Positions 27,149 through 36,235 are shown, counted from the stretch's first letter. The stretch is DNA of 64,000 bases from Alicyclobacillus herbarius DSM 13609 (GCF_000430585.1 NZ_AUMH01000018.1:1-64000), one strand, 5' to 3'. Notes: generated from the letters alone by a model not told the origin. Numbers and translations: made by a program.

Positions 27149-28375
27149 TTAGGACAAGCTGGTGCTAACCGATTCTCCACGTTGTTTGAGTACACCTGCT
27201 GCCTGCAGGCGACCGGTGAACAACAGGGCGATACAGCTGACCAGCTGCACCAATGCGGCCAACATCCAGACGTGGGTCATCGCCATGTGCTCTTGAAGGA
27301 AGCCCGCCAAGGCCGGCGTGATTGCGCCCGCCAACATTCCGACATTCATGACCAGGCCTATCGCGGAGCCAGCCACCCGATTCGGAACAACCTGCGACGT
27401 CAGCGTGAGAATCACCGGGGTGATAGGGTAGCCGAAAAAACCAAGCAGCAAGACCACGATAACCAGCAGCCAAACCGGCAACGCCGCTACCATGAGGGCC
27501 ATCAGAACACCGGTGGCGAGTGTGATGAAGACCAGTACCTGTTTCCGGCGAACAATCGTGCCGCGGTCGCAGAAACGGCCAATCAAGACGCCCCCGAGTG
27601 CCCCGGAGAGGCCCATCAGACTGGCGATGACGCCGCCCTCGGAGAGGGACATATGCTTGACCGTCATCAAGAACGTGGGGGCCCACAACAGCACAATCCA
27701 CCAACCGGACATCAGTAACAGATAAAAGATTCCGAACACGACCACGGCCGGTCGACGAAACATCGCACGGAGCGGGACTTGCTCCGTCAGATTCAACTTG
27801 GCACGGTCCCCACGCGGATACCGGACAAGCACAGCATAGAGCAACGACACCACAAGCCCGAGCAGCATCGCCACAAGAAAGACCGGGCGCCAACCGTACC
27901 GGGACCCTACGACGGCCCCCAGCCATGTTCCAAAGAAGCCGCCAATCGGGTAGCCAGCCCAATAGATGGACATGACGGTTGTGCGCTCTTGCGGGGTCGT
28001 GACCAGCGCGATTTCCTGGGACGCGGCAGGCCAGAACAGCCCTTCGCCAAGGCCGGTCACGATACGGTAGATCAGCATGGTGGTCAAACCTGTGGCCAGT
28101 CCGGTAGCCCCGGTCGCCAACGAGAACAGCGTCAAGCCGCAGACAAGGACGAGCTTACCGGTGAATTTATCGGACAGGACTCCACCAACAAACAGCAGGA
28201 CCACGAAACCATAAAAGAAGGAACTTAACAAAAGCCCAGATGTACCTTTGGAGAGGTCAAACTGTTTCGCGATGAGCCCGACGGAAGAAGACATGACCAT
28301 CCGGTCAACCGAATACATCATGTACCCTAGACCACAGAGCAGAGTGATTAACACCAGTCCCCCACGGCTTCTCAT
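27149..28375 (-). CDS. MFS transporter (ACS/hexuronate-like)
   Basis: A 408-residue major facilitator with 12 predicted segments. YMMYSVDRMVMSSSVGLIAKQF and GGVLSDKFTGKLVLVCG (loop 2-3 motif A, D-K-F-T-G-K) place it near the anion:cation symporter group used for sugar acids. GEGLFWPAASQEIA resembles motif D2. ATG at 28375 has GGGGAGGAG before it; an open frame to 28393 begins at TTG without need. It is next to a sugar-porter-type MFS gene and the GH78 rhamnosidase, so monosaccharide or uronate uptake is likely. Confidence 0.83.
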   Translation of the reverse strand: MRSRGGLVLITLLCGLGYMMYSVDRMVMSSSVGLIAKQFDLSKGTSGLLLSSFFYGFVVLLFVGGVLSDKFTGKLVLVCGLTLFSLATGATGLATGLTTMLIYRIVTGLGEGLFWPAASQEIALVTTPQERTTVMSIYWAGYPIGGFFGTWLGAVVGSRYGWRPVFLVAMLLGLVVSLLYAVLVRYPRGDRAKLNLTEQVPLRAMFRRPAVVVFGIFYLLLMSGWWIVLLWAPTFLMTVKHMSLSEGGVIASLMGLSGALGGVLIGRFCDRGTIVRRKQVLVFITLATGVLMALMVAALPVWLLVIVVLLLGFFGYPITPVILTLTSQVVPNRVAGSAIGLVMNVGMLAGAITPALAGFLQEHMAMTHVWMLAALVQLVSCIALLFTGRLQAAGVLKQRGESVSTSLS

Positions 28376-28432
28376 GAACGCTCCTCCCCGCAAACAGGTT
28401 TTACCGGCCGTCTCTTCTTCATATCTATGGCG

Positions 28433-29785
28433 TTACTCACTGTGGAAGGACACCCCTCCGGCGTCCGCCGCAACCAATCCACCGGAACGCTCCCGTTCAA
28501 TCTCCTCCAGCGTCTTCCCGCGCGTCTGCGGAGTCCAGATGATGCCAATCAGCGCGCTGGCGGCGAGGAAGGACGTGAGAATCCAAGCCAGTGACCGAAA
28601 TCCGGTAGCCGTCAGAATCGGGACGAAGAAACTCCAGAAACCTAAACCAATGCGAATGACGGCGAATGCGACACCCTGAGCCGTGCTCCGAATCATCGTG
28701 GGGAAAAGTTCCGAGGACCATAGTTGAAAGAACGCCTGCTGACCAAACCCACCCGCCAGGCTGCCGAGGACCACATTGCACAAGACCACGAAGATCGTCA
28801 GGGGAAACATTCCGAACAATGCCATGCCACACACCTGAAGGAGGGCACTGACGCCGAAGAACACCCTGTGGTTAACGCGGTCGATGAACGGCATGAAGAT
28901 GAACAGGTTGCCCAAGACGCCTAGGGCAAAACCGAGACACCCCATGATCAGGCTCATCGCATGGCTCTCGCCCCCTACCGTCTGCAAGATGTAGGGAGAG
29001 AAGAAACCTTGCGTTCCTGCGTTAAGATTCCACAACCCATACATGCTGATCAAAAAGACCAGGGCTCCGATGTGCCGTTCCGTAAATAGAGCCCTGTAAC
29101 CATCCCTGCTCAGACCCCCGTAGTCAGACGTCTTTCTCTCGGCTGCAGACCGCGTCCCACTGGCTTGCTGCCAACGAATGGATTCGGCCATGCCGCGCCG
29201 CATCATCCAAGTGACAAGCGCGATGATGAACAGGTGGACAAACACGAGCCGAGTGCCCAACACCCCGAGCGGGGACAAGGCAGCGGCTAACAGCAGACAC
29301 ACCATCGGCCCGGTATTCCACAACGCCTGCGCCAGCCCACTCAGCTTGCCCCTGGACTTGGTCGGCGCCAGCTCCGCGATCACCGTCCAGGAGGCGGGCA
29401 CGTCGGCGCCGACCGCCAAGCCGACAATGATGTACCCGACCACAATCATCCATGCCTTGATGGCGAAAATAATCCACAACAAGCCAAACGCGTACACTAA
29501 GAGGTCCCATGAATAGATCTTCTTGCGCCCAAACTTGTCGCATATGCGGCCGCCGATAAGCGCCCCAACACCGGCCGAGATGGCGTTGGAACTGATTGCG
29601 CCCAATAGGCCAACCAGGGAGTTCGACATGTGAAAATACGTCTGCCACAGGCCCAAACCGGATGCACCGGCGACGATTGACCCGGCGTCAATATAGTTGG
29701 CCATCGCGGCCAGAGCCGTCCACTTCCACTGCCGCCGGGTCGGTTTATCCCCTTCCAACGCCGCTACACTCGTGGCTTTTCCCAT
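28433..29785 (-). CDS. MFS transporter, sugar-porter type
   Basis: A 450-residue, 12-segment transporter. GGRICDKFGRKKIY is the loop 2-3 motif D-R/K-x-G-R-[KR], TKSRGKLSGLAQ corresponds to the sugar-porter motif after segment 4-5, and the C-terminal WTPQTRGKTLEEIE matches the PETKG motif of the sugar porter family. It should carry a monosaccharide with protons; L-rhamnose released by GH78 is a reasonable guess. ATG at 29785 follows GGGAGGG. It starts 38 bases after the GH78 stop and belongs to the same unit. Confidence 0.85.
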   Translation of the reverse strand: MGKATSVAALEGDKPTRRQWKWTALAAMANYIDAGSIVAGASGLGLWQTYFHMSNSLVGLLGAISSNAISAGVGALIGGRICDKFGRKKIYSWDLLVYAFGLLWIIFAIKAWMIVVGYIIVGLAVGADVPASWTVIAELAPTKSRGKLSGLAQALWNTGPMVCLLLAAALSPLGVLGTRLVFVHLFIIALVTWMMRRGMAESIRWQQASGTRSAAERKTSDYGGLSRDGYRALFTERHIGALVFLISMYGLWNLNAGTQGFFSPYILQTVGGESHAMSLIMGCLGFALGVLGNLFIFMPFIDRVNHRVFFGVSALLQVCGMALFGMFPLTIFVVLCNVVLGSLAGGFGQQAFFQLWSSELFPTMIRSTAQGVAFAVIRIGLGFWSFFVPILTATGFRSLAWILTSFLAASALIGIIWTPQTRGKTLEEIERERSGGLVAADAGGVSFHSE

Positions 29786-29823
29786 CCATGAACCCTCCCT
29801 TGGTGGTTTGTTGCTGTGGATGT

Positions 29824-32484
29824 TCAGCACGGATAGGTAAACACATAGCTGCCGGAACCCACTTCAACCTGAACCCCATTCGGGGTCTGTACCGTACGCA
29901 AGATTCCGTCTTGATCGGCGAGCGGGTGCTCACCTTCCAATACCGCTTCTGCCTTGGCGAAAGGTAGGACCACAGTCGCCGTGGTGTTGGCCGGTATCGA
30001 CACGTTGACTTCCAAGCCCTCAGTCGTCCGTCGCCACGCCGACACGACCTCGCCGTACATGGTCTCGAGTGAGCCCTTGGCATACTCGAGATACCTTTCC
30101 GGCCGCGGACGAATGTGGATGTGTTTGTACCCTGGCGCGTCGATGTCCGTGTTAATCCCCGCGATGACCCGATACATCCAGTCTCCAATCGCCCCGTACG
30201 CGTAGTGATTGAAGGAATTCATGTCGTCACTCCAGAACGATCCATCCGGTTTGATGCTGTCCCAGTGCTCCCAGATGGTAGTCGCCCCGTGTTCCACCTC
30301 GTACAACCATGACGGAAAATCGGTCTGTAATAGCAGGCGGTACGCCAAATCGTTGTATCCGCTTTCGGTTAGGGCGTGACACAGATACGGAGTGCCGACG
30401 AACCCGGTGGTTAAGTGGTTGTTGTTTTCCTGAATCAGAGCGGCCAGGGTCTCGGCACAGCGCTGGCGCTGTCCAGGTTCTAGAAGTCCAAACCAGAGCG
30501 CCAACACGTGCGCCGTTTGCGTGGGGACCGCCAGCCTGCCACTTGGTGTGACGTACTCGCGACGGAAAGCTTCCGCGATGTTCTGAAACAACTTCTCGTA
30601 CCGCTTCGCCTCATGCTCCTTGCCAAGGACGCGCGCGGTCTTCGCCAAGATGCTTGTCGAGTACGCGTAGAAGCAAGTCGCAACATAGTCGTCTGGGGTG
30701 GCTCCCTTGTAACTCCCCTCCTTGGCGTCCAACCCGAGCCAGTCGCCAAAATGAAATCCGGTGTTGAACAGGTATTCGTTCTCCCCCTGGCGGCGCATGT
30801 ATTCGACCAACGCTTTCATACTCTCGTATTGCTCTTCCAGAACCTTTTTGTCCCCGTAGCATTCATACAGAACCCATGGACAAATCACAGCAGCGTCCGC
30901 CCATGCGGCCGAGGAACGAGCCCCTTCATCTTCTAACACGTTCGGAATCACGGGCGGCACGCCGCCGTTTCGGTATTGGTCGGTCTTCAAATCGCGCAGC
31001 CATTTTGTGAAAAAGGGTGCCACGTTCATGTTGAACGCGGCCGTCCGGATGAATACCTGCGCATCTCCGGTCCAACCCAGACGTTCGTCGCGCTGGGGAC
31101 AGTCCGTCGGAACGTCGACAAAATTGCCCTTTTGGCCCCAGAGAATGTTGTGTTGCAGCTGATTCACGAGGGGATTTGAGCACTCGAACGTCCCGGTCCG
31201 CTCGAGATCCGTATGAATCACGCACCCGACAAAGTCTTTCGGGTCGACTTCTCCCGGCCAACCGGAGATGCGAACATAGCGAAAACCCTGGAAGGTAAAG
31301 TGGGGTTCAAACGATTCCGCTGCACCTCCACGGCAAATGTAGCGAATCGTCTGCTTGGCAGTTCTGAGGTTTCCCGTGTAGAAGTTGCCTTCCTTGTCGA
31401 GGACCTCCGCATGTTCCAGGACGATCTCCGTTCCGCGCGGCGCGGTAACGGTAAAGCGCACCCACCCGACCATGTTTTGCCCCATGTCCAGCACCGTCTC
31501 CCCGCGCGGGGTCTTTAGGACACGAGAGGGTTGAATGGTTTCCACGATGCGTGTCGGGAGGTTCTCCTGGGCAATCAACATCGATTTATCAAGGGGCAAG
31601 CAGCGAACGGACGACCAAGCTGTGTCATCGTATTCGGGATGGGCCCAACTCGTGTCGTCTAAACGCGCATCAAACACTTCTCCGTCATAAATCTCCGAGA
31701 TGAGAATCGGGCTTTGCCGGGCTTTCCAGGTCTCGTCCGAGCATACCCACTCGACTCGACCGTCCGCATAACAAACCCGCAACTGCACTAGGAGGGCTCG
31801 CTGTTCGCCGTAGATATTTCGTTTCCCCTTCCACCCCAATCGGCCCCTGTACCAACCATTCCCAAGGTACGCCCCCAACACATTCGTTCCACCCGCCAGA
31901 AGATGAGTCACGTCATAGGTCTGATACTGAATCCGCTTGTGATAACTGGTCCATCCCGGCGTGAAGCGAAGGTCCCCTACCCGCTGCCCATTTACGTAGA
32001 GTTCATATAGACCCAAGCTCGTTGCATAAATGGTTGCCTTAACGACCTCTCCGTGAACGGCGAACGCTTTCCGCAACAACGGACAAACGTCCACGTCAGC
32101 CGTCTCAAATTCGGGGGTAATCCAATCAGCTCTCCACTCATCGCTGTTGAGCAGACCCGTTTCAAAAAAGGCGGTGTCACTCCAGTTCGACCGATTACCT
32201 TCGTTGTCCCATACCCGGACGCGTACAAAGTATCTGGTTGAAGATGCGAGAGGCTCCCCCGCATACGGAACGTGAAGCGACTGGTCCGAAACCACCCGTC
32301 CCGAGTCCCAGACTAAATGTTCGAACAATGGATCGTTTAAAGAAACCTGAATCTGATAGGCGTCCTGTAGCGTATGACGTCGCTCAGACCGCGATTTCCA
32401 ACTAAACCTGGGACAATGGGAGTCGATGCCAATGGGACTTGTTTTGTAGTCCGTACGAATCGCGTAGACTTCCAACCCTGACAA
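29824..32484 (-). CDS. Alpha-L-rhamnosidase, GH78
   Basis: An 886-residue GH78 enzyme that releases L-rhamnose from rhamnosides. The order is N-terminal FnIII-like domain (RFSWKSRSE), beta-sandwich domains with SLGLYELYVNGQRVGDLRFTPG (about 155-175), the (alpha/alpha)6 barrel and a C-terminal beta-domain. DVPTDCPQRDERLGWTGDAQ near residue 465 holds the conserved acids including the general-acid Glu, and TTIWEHWDS near residue 730 the general-base Glu. No signal peptide is present, so it acts inside the cell. TTG at 32484 with GGGGAGGG seven bases before it is the best start. A promoter and a cre site lie upstream. Confidence 0.94.
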   Translation of the reverse strand: MSGLEVYAIRTDYKTSPIGIDSHCPRFSWKSRSERRHTLQDAYQIQVSLNDPLFEHLVWDSGRVVSDQSLHVPYAGEPLASSTRYFVRVRVWDNEGNRSNWSDTAFFETGLLNSDEWRADWITPEFETADVDVCPLLRKAFAVHGEVVKATIYATSLGLYELYVNGQRVGDLRFTPGWTSYHKRIQYQTYDVTHLLAGGTNVLGAYLGNGWYRGRLGWKGKRNIYGEQRALLVQLRVCYADGRVEWVCSDETWKARQSPILISEIYDGEVFDARLDDTSWAHPEYDDTAWSSVRCLPLDKSMLIAQENLPTRIVETIQPSRVLKTPRGETVLDMGQNMVGWVRFTVTAPRGTEIVLEHAEVLDKEGNFYTGNLRTAKQTIRYICRGGAAESFEPHFTFQGFRYVRISGWPGEVDPKDFVGCVIHTDLERTGTFECSNPLVNQLQHNILWGQKGNFVDVPTDCPQRDERLGWTGDAQVFIRTAAFNMNVAPFFTKWLRDLKTDQYRNGGVPPVIPNVLEDEGARSSAAWADAAVICPWVLYECYGDKKVLEEQYESMKALVEYMRRQGENEYLFNTGFHFGDWLGLDAKEGSYKGATPDDYVATCFYAYSTSILAKTARVLGKEHEAKRYEKLFQNIAEAFRREYVTPSGRLAVPTQTAHVLALWFGLLEPGQRQRCAETLAALIQENNNHLTTGFVGTPYLCHALTESGYNDLAYRLLLQTDFPSWLYEVEHGATTIWEHWDSIKPDGSFWSDDMNSFNHYAYGAIGDWMYRVIAGINTDIDAPGYKHIHIRPRPERYLEYAKGSLETMYGEVVSAWRRTTEGLEVNVSIPANTTATVVLPFAKAEAVLEGEHPLADQDGILRTVQTPNGVQVEVGSGSYVFTYPC

Positions 32485-32558
32485 TATAAATCCCTCCCCA
32501 AAAGATACACGCACAAAATACAACAAAATCAAAACTTATTCAAACCAAACACATCGAT

Positions 32559-32573
32559 AGATACCGCTTACAT
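32559..32573 (-). promoter_or_regulatory. cre site (CcpA operator) of the GH78 gene
   Basis: The minus strand reads ATGTAAGCGGTATCT, which fits WTGNAANCGNWNNCW at every position. It starts at the predicted transcription start of the GH78 promoter, a position where CcpA represses. It predicts glucose repression of the rhamnosidase unit. Confidence 0.65.
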
Positions 32574-32579
32574 GGTATG

Positions 32580-32608
32580 ATTATAAATGCTTTATTGATT
32601 TTAGTCTA
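32580..32608 (-). promoter_or_regulatory. Promoter of the GH78-MFS unit
   Basis: On the minus strand TAGACT (32608-32603) and TATAAT (32585-32580) are 17 bases apart. The -35 is partly degenerate and preceded by AACAAATAACAAGG, compatible with an activator site. Confidence 0.6.
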
Positions 32609-32844
32609 CCTTGTTATTTGTTTTGTTCGTTTTTAATGTTTGTTTGTGTGTCTGAGACTCTTATGCCTTGTGCCGTCAGACAACATGCACGAGAAGATTT
32701 GATCCCCTCCCCGACTTACCATAAGATAGTGTGTGTTGACAGATAGCGTCTGCGCCGTGTGCAAGAGCTTGAATGACGACCGGGCTGAATGGGAACGTTG
32801 TTTAAGTCTAGGTATGGCCGTACGGCGCTGAGGGAGGAATCCAT

Positions 32845-33867
32845 ATGGCACAGCTGTTTACTCCGTTTTCCTATAAGGGTCTTGAACTCAAAAACCGCAT
32901 CGTCATGGCGCCGATGTGTCAATACTCGGTCACGGCGAAGGATGGAAAGCCCAACGACTGGCACTTTGTCCACTACACCAGCCGTGCGGTGGGTGGTGCA
33001 GCGCTCATCATTATCGAGATGACCGATGTTGAACCGGATGGGCGGATCACCGATTACGATTTGGGTCTCTGGTCGGATGACCATATCCCTGCGTTCAAGC
33101 GCATCATTGATGCCTGCCATGCTCACGGGGCGAAGGTAGGAATTCAGATTGCGCACGCTGGGCGCAAGGCGGAAGATGCAGCGGTTCCGGTGGCACCATC
33201 GCCCATCCGGTTTGAGGGGACGCGCTATAAGACCCCGCGTGAGTTGACGACAGATGAAGTGAAACAGATGGTGGAAAAGTTCCGCCAAGCGGCACGACGG
33301 GCGGTAGCGGCCGGCGTGGACACGATTGAACTGCACGGAGCGCACGGCTACCTGATTCACCAGTTCCACTCTCCGTACACGAATCACCGCAAGGATGAGT
33401 ACGGTCAAGACCTCGCCCGCTTTGGCGTGGAAGTGATTCAGGCGGTCAAAAGCGAAATGCCCTCCTCGATGCCGCTGCTGATGCGCGTGTCTGCGGTGGA
33501 GTATGTGGATGGCGGATACGATATTGACCATATCATTGAAATTGGGAAACACTACAAAGAAGCGGGCGTCGACATCTTCCACATCAGCTCCGGCGGGGAA
33601 GGACCGGCCGGTCAGCGCAAGCCGGGCAACTACCCAGGCTATCAGGTTCCGTTTGCCCGCGCGGTGAAAGCCGCGCTAGAGACGCCCGTCATCGCGGTCG
33701 GAATCCTCGAAGACCCGTCTTTGGCTGAATCGGTGGTGGCCAACGGGGATGCCGATTTGGTCGCCATTGCCCGCGGTTTCCTGCGCGATCCGTACTGGCC
33801 CATACACGCGGCGCTCGCCCTGAAACAGGAACCGCAGGTGCCGAAGCAGTACGCACGCGCCTTCTAA
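32845..33867 (+). CDS. namA: NADPH dehydrogenase / ene-reductase, YqjM type
   Basis: A 340-residue FMN enzyme of the old yellow family that reduces activated C=C bonds with NADPH. YqjM-subclass marks are present: IVMAPMCQYS with the redox Cys and Tyr near residues 25-27, GIQIAHAGRK, ELHGAHGYLIHQFHSPYTN with the His-x-x-His pair and Tyr, and ISSGGEGP plus AIARGFLRDP for phosphate binding. Length equals B. subtilis YqjM (338). ATG at 32845 follows GAGGGAGGAA. It is monocistronic, divergent from GH78 and convergent with the acyl-CoA synthetase, with a terminator between. It has no evident role in sugar use. Confidence 0.93.
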   Translation: MAQLFTPFSYKGLELKNRIVMAPMCQYSVTAKDGKPNDWHFVHYTSRAVGGAALIIIEMTDVEPDGRITDYDLGLWSDDHIPAFKRIIDACHAHGAKVGIQIAHAGRKAEDAAVPVAPSPIRFEGTRYKTPRELTTDEVKQMVEKFRQAARRAVAAGVDTIELHGAHGYLIHQFHSPYTNHRKDEYGQDLARFGVEVIQAVKSEMPSSMPLLMRVSAVEYVDGGYDIDHIIEIGKHYKEAGVDIFHISSGGEGPAGQRKPGNYPGYQVPFARAVKAALETPVIAVGILEDPSLAESVVANGDADLVAIARGFLRDPYWPIHAALALKQEPQVPKQYARAF

Positions 33868-33890
33868 TCCGGGAATTCGTATACGAGCAA

Positions 33891-33922
33891 CCCGCGGCCT
33901 AGGCAACAGGTTATGCCGCGGG
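33891..33922. repeat. GC-rich inverted repeat after namA
   Basis: CCCGCGGC (33891-33898) and GCCGCGGG (33915-33922) form a perfect eight-pair stem with a 16-base loop. No T-run follows. It may aid termination together with the next hairpin. Confidence 0.5.
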
Positions 33923-33988
33923 CCTGACGATTGCGTTGCGCTAGGATTGCGAGGCGTGAGTGCGCGTCCGCATTGACCACGTCAAAAA

Positions 33989-34036
33989 GGCTGTCCCGTT
34001 TGCAACAGCATTCACTTGGGACAGCCCGTCTTTTAT
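33989..34036. terminator. Bidirectional terminator between namA and acyl-CoA synthetase
   Basis: GGCTGTCCC (33989-33997) and GGGACAGCC (34018-34026) form a perfect stem. AAAAA precedes it on the plus strand and CGTCTTTTAT follows, so it can end transcripts in both directions between the convergent genes. Confidence 0.8.
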
Positions 34037-34087
34037 CCGGGACGCGTCGTATCGACTTGGCGGCGATCCGACACCCTGTCCTATGAT

Positions 34088-35743
34088 TTACGCGCCCGTT
34101 TCCTGAGCTTGGGACGATCCGGAGCCCCCTAACCGCCCTTCCTGATACCACTGGCGAAGGGTCTTTTTCGAAAACTTGCCCACGCTTGTCTTGGGAATCT
34201 CGTCGACAAACACTACTTCGTCAGGCAGCCACCACTTAGCGACTTTCCCCTGCAAGAACGCAAGAATGTCGTGTTTGCTGAGCTTGCCCTCGGCACCTTT
34301 GTGCACCACGACACAAGCCAAGGGGCGTTCTTGCCACTTCTCGTCGGGGATGCCAATAACCGCCGCCTCGTCGACCTGCGGATGAGCCATGATAGCGTTT
34401 TCTAAATCTACCGAGGAAATCCATTCGCCCCCGCTCTTGATGAGGTCTTTCGTGCGGTCGACCACCTGCAGATAACCATGTTCATCGAGGGTGGCAATGT
34501 CTCCGGTCCGAAACCACCCGTCCACGAACGCGTTTCGTGTCTGCTCGGGGTCTTTGTAATACTCGGCCAACACCCACGGACCACGCAGCCACAATTCACC
34601 CATCTGTTTTCCGTCATGGGCGACTTCGCGTCCATCCTCGCCGACGATGCGCATCTCCAGTCCCGGTACAATCAGTCCAGTCTTCGTCCGCAGCTTCAGC
34701 TTTTCCTCTTCAGAAAGATGGGAAAGCGAGGTTTTCGGTTCGTTGACGAACGTCACCGGCGTGGTCTCCGTCTGTCCGTAGCCCTGCCAGAGACGCACAC
34801 CGAGTTCCTTTTCGAACGCTTGCGTGAGCGAAGCCGGCAAGGCGGCCCCGCCGGACATGAGGAAACGAATGCTGCTGAAGTCGTACTTGCCGGGATTCGC
34901 ACGGATTTGCTGCAGCACGCCCATCCAGATGGTCGGAACCCCCACCGCAAAGGTGACGCGCTCGCGATGAATCAGTTCGCACAGATCGGCGGCGGTGGGC
35001 CGACTGCCCGGATACACCTGCTTAGCGCCAATCCACGTATCCGTATAGGGTCGTCCCCACGCGTTGACATGGAACATCGGGACGATGGGCATCGTGACGT
35101 CGTATTCCCGCGTCCCTAGTTCGCCTACCAAGTTGGTCAAGCAGTGTAGATAGAGTCCGCGGTGACTGTAGACGACTCCTTTCGGGTTCCCCGTGGTGGC
35201 CGAGGTATAGCCCAGGATGGCCGGGGTCCATTCATCGAACTCCGGGAATTCATAGCTGTCCGGCTGACCCGCGATGAGGTCTTCGTAAAAGACGGCACCA
35301 GGAAGCTGGGTCTTTGGGGTGCCGCGTTTATCGCTCATCACGACGTAGTGTTGAACAGTGTTCAGCTGTGGGGCGATGGATTCAATGAGAGGAACAAGGT
35401 CTTCGTCGACAAACAGCACTTTGTCTTCCGCGTGGTTGATGGTATACAAAATCTGATCCCGAAACAGCCGGATGTTGACGGTGTGCAATACGCGTTTCGA
35501 ACACGGAACGGCAAAGTAGAGTTCGAGATGGCGGTGGTGGTTCCAGGCAAACGACGCCACATGTTCTCCAGGTTGCACGCCCAAATCTTCCAGAGCGTGT
35601 GCCAGCTGGCACACCCGCCGGTGCATGTCCGCGTAGGTGTAGCGCATCACCTGCGAGTAATCCCGGGAGACAACCTCCTTCTCTGGAAAGACAGTGACCG
35701 CACGGTACAACACAGAGCGGAGTAGGAGCGGATAGTTCATCAT
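34088..35743 (-). CDS. Long-chain fatty-acid/acyl-CoA synthetase (AMP-binding)
   Basis: A 551-residue adenylate-forming enzyme that activates a carboxylic acid with ATP and CoA. The P-loop is YTSATTGNPKGVVYSHRG (Ala in place of the usual Gly of TSGTTG), followed by GYGQTETTP, GWFRTGDIATLDEHGYL, RTKDLIKSGGEWIS and the catalytic Lys in SVGKFSKKTLRQ near the C-terminus. The group is the medium/long-chain FadD-like one; the chain length is not evident. The start ATG at 35743 is followed at once by another ATG. It stands alone, with an 11-bp inverted repeat 27 bases upstream of the start. Confidence 0.88.
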   Translation of the reverse strand: MMNYPLLLRSVLYRAVTVFPEKEVVSRDYSQVMRYTYADMHRRVCQLAHALEDLGVQPGEHVASFAWNHHRHLELYFAVPCSKRVLHTVNIRLFRDQILYTINHAEDKVLFVDEDLVPLIESIAPQLNTVQHYVVMSDKRGTPKTQLPGAVFYEDLIAGQPDSYEFPEFDEWTPAILGYTSATTGNPKGVVYSHRGLYLHCLTNLVGELGTREYDVTMPIVPMFHVNAWGRPYTDTWIGAKQVYPGSRPTAADLCELIHRERVTFAVGVPTIWMGVLQQIRANPGKYDFSSIRFLMSGGAALPASLTQAFEKELGVRLWQGYGQTETTPVTFVNEPKTSLSHLSEEEKLKLRTKTGLIVPGLEMRIVGEDGREVAHDGKQMGELWLRGPWVLAEYYKDPEQTRNAFVDGWFRTGDIATLDEHGYLQVVDRTKDLIKSGGEWISSVDLENAIMAHPQVDEAAVIGIPDEKWQERPLACVVVHKGAEGKLSKHDILAFLQGKVAKWWLPDEVVFVDEIPKTSVGKFSKKTLRQWYQEGRLGGSGSSQAQETGA

Positions 35744-35769
35744 CGCGAACTGGCTTCCCCCTTTAACTG

Positions 35770-35828
35770 AACCACGTTCATCCCGACTCAGTGCTCACTG
35801 GCAACAACGTGCCACGGTGAACGTGGTT
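35770..35828. repeat. 11-bp inverted repeat upstream of the acyl-CoA synthetase
   Basis: AACCACGTTCA (35770-35780) and TGAACGTGGTT (35818-35828) are perfect complements, with CAGTG-CT-CACTG and TGGCA...TGCCA inside. It could be a 5' leader hairpin or a pair of operator halves. Confidence 0.55.
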
Positions 35829-36037
35829 GAATTCCCGTACGCCAAAACCTATCCAACTGAATGGGCGAAAAGACCCAAAACCCGGCCCTTTCGGAGCTGC
35901 GCGGTACGCAGGCAGGATTCTCGGATCGCCTACGGCTGTCCTTCTACCAAACGGTCGGTTCGGACAGGGTAGTCCTTCACCTTGCGATCCGCTCGTCCCT
36001 CACCGGCCTGTCTCCAGGGGCACAACGCACCTCAAAG

Positions 36038-36052
36038 CGATAACGCTTTCAT
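36038..36052. promoter_or_regulatory. cre-like site upstream of lutR-lutABC
   Basis: The minus strand reads ATGAAAGCGTTATCG, which departs from WTGNAANCGNWNNCW only at the last base. It lies about 185 bases before lutR. Glucose control of lactate use would be expected. Confidence 0.5.
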
Positions 36053-36235
36053 CCGTTGTTCAAATACTCAACACCTACCGATGTTCCTATCATACACCTT
36101 GCTCCGCAGCAATGAAAGCACTTCCAATCGGTTTGCGGAGAACATCTACTTTTCAATCGATTTATTTACATGGTAAGATATAGACGTACGGTGATCGAAT
36201 GACTTGGTGATTTTATGAGCAGAGGAGGTAAGCGC

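Larger units (their letters stand above)
32485..32844. other. Divergent intergenic region (GH78 / namA)
   Basis: 360 bases with no gene. The left half is A/T-rich and holds the GH78 promoter and cre site, plus AACAAATAACA and AAACAAACA tracts (minus strand) upstream of the -35. The right half carries the leader of namA with AGGGAGGAA before its ATG. A TTGACA at 32738-32743 has no fitting -10. Confidence 0.55.
35744..36235. other. Intergenic region before lutR
   Basis: 492 bases without a convincing gene. It contains an 11-bp inverted repeat at 35770-35828 and a cre-like site at 36038-36052. An A/T-rich stretch at 36137-36177 precedes lutR and is the likely promoter zone, but no clean -35/-10 pair was found. 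A plus-strand frame at 35827-36183 has no ribosome site and no recognisable product. Confidence 0.5.

Noticed and set aside
32738-32770. A promoter of namA from TTGACA at 32738
   Set aside because: No -10-like hexamer is found 16-18 bases downstream.
35827-36183. A 118-codon plus-strand frame before lutR
   Set aside because: It has no ribosome site, low-complexity basic and proline-rich content, and overlaps the cre-like site and promoter zone.
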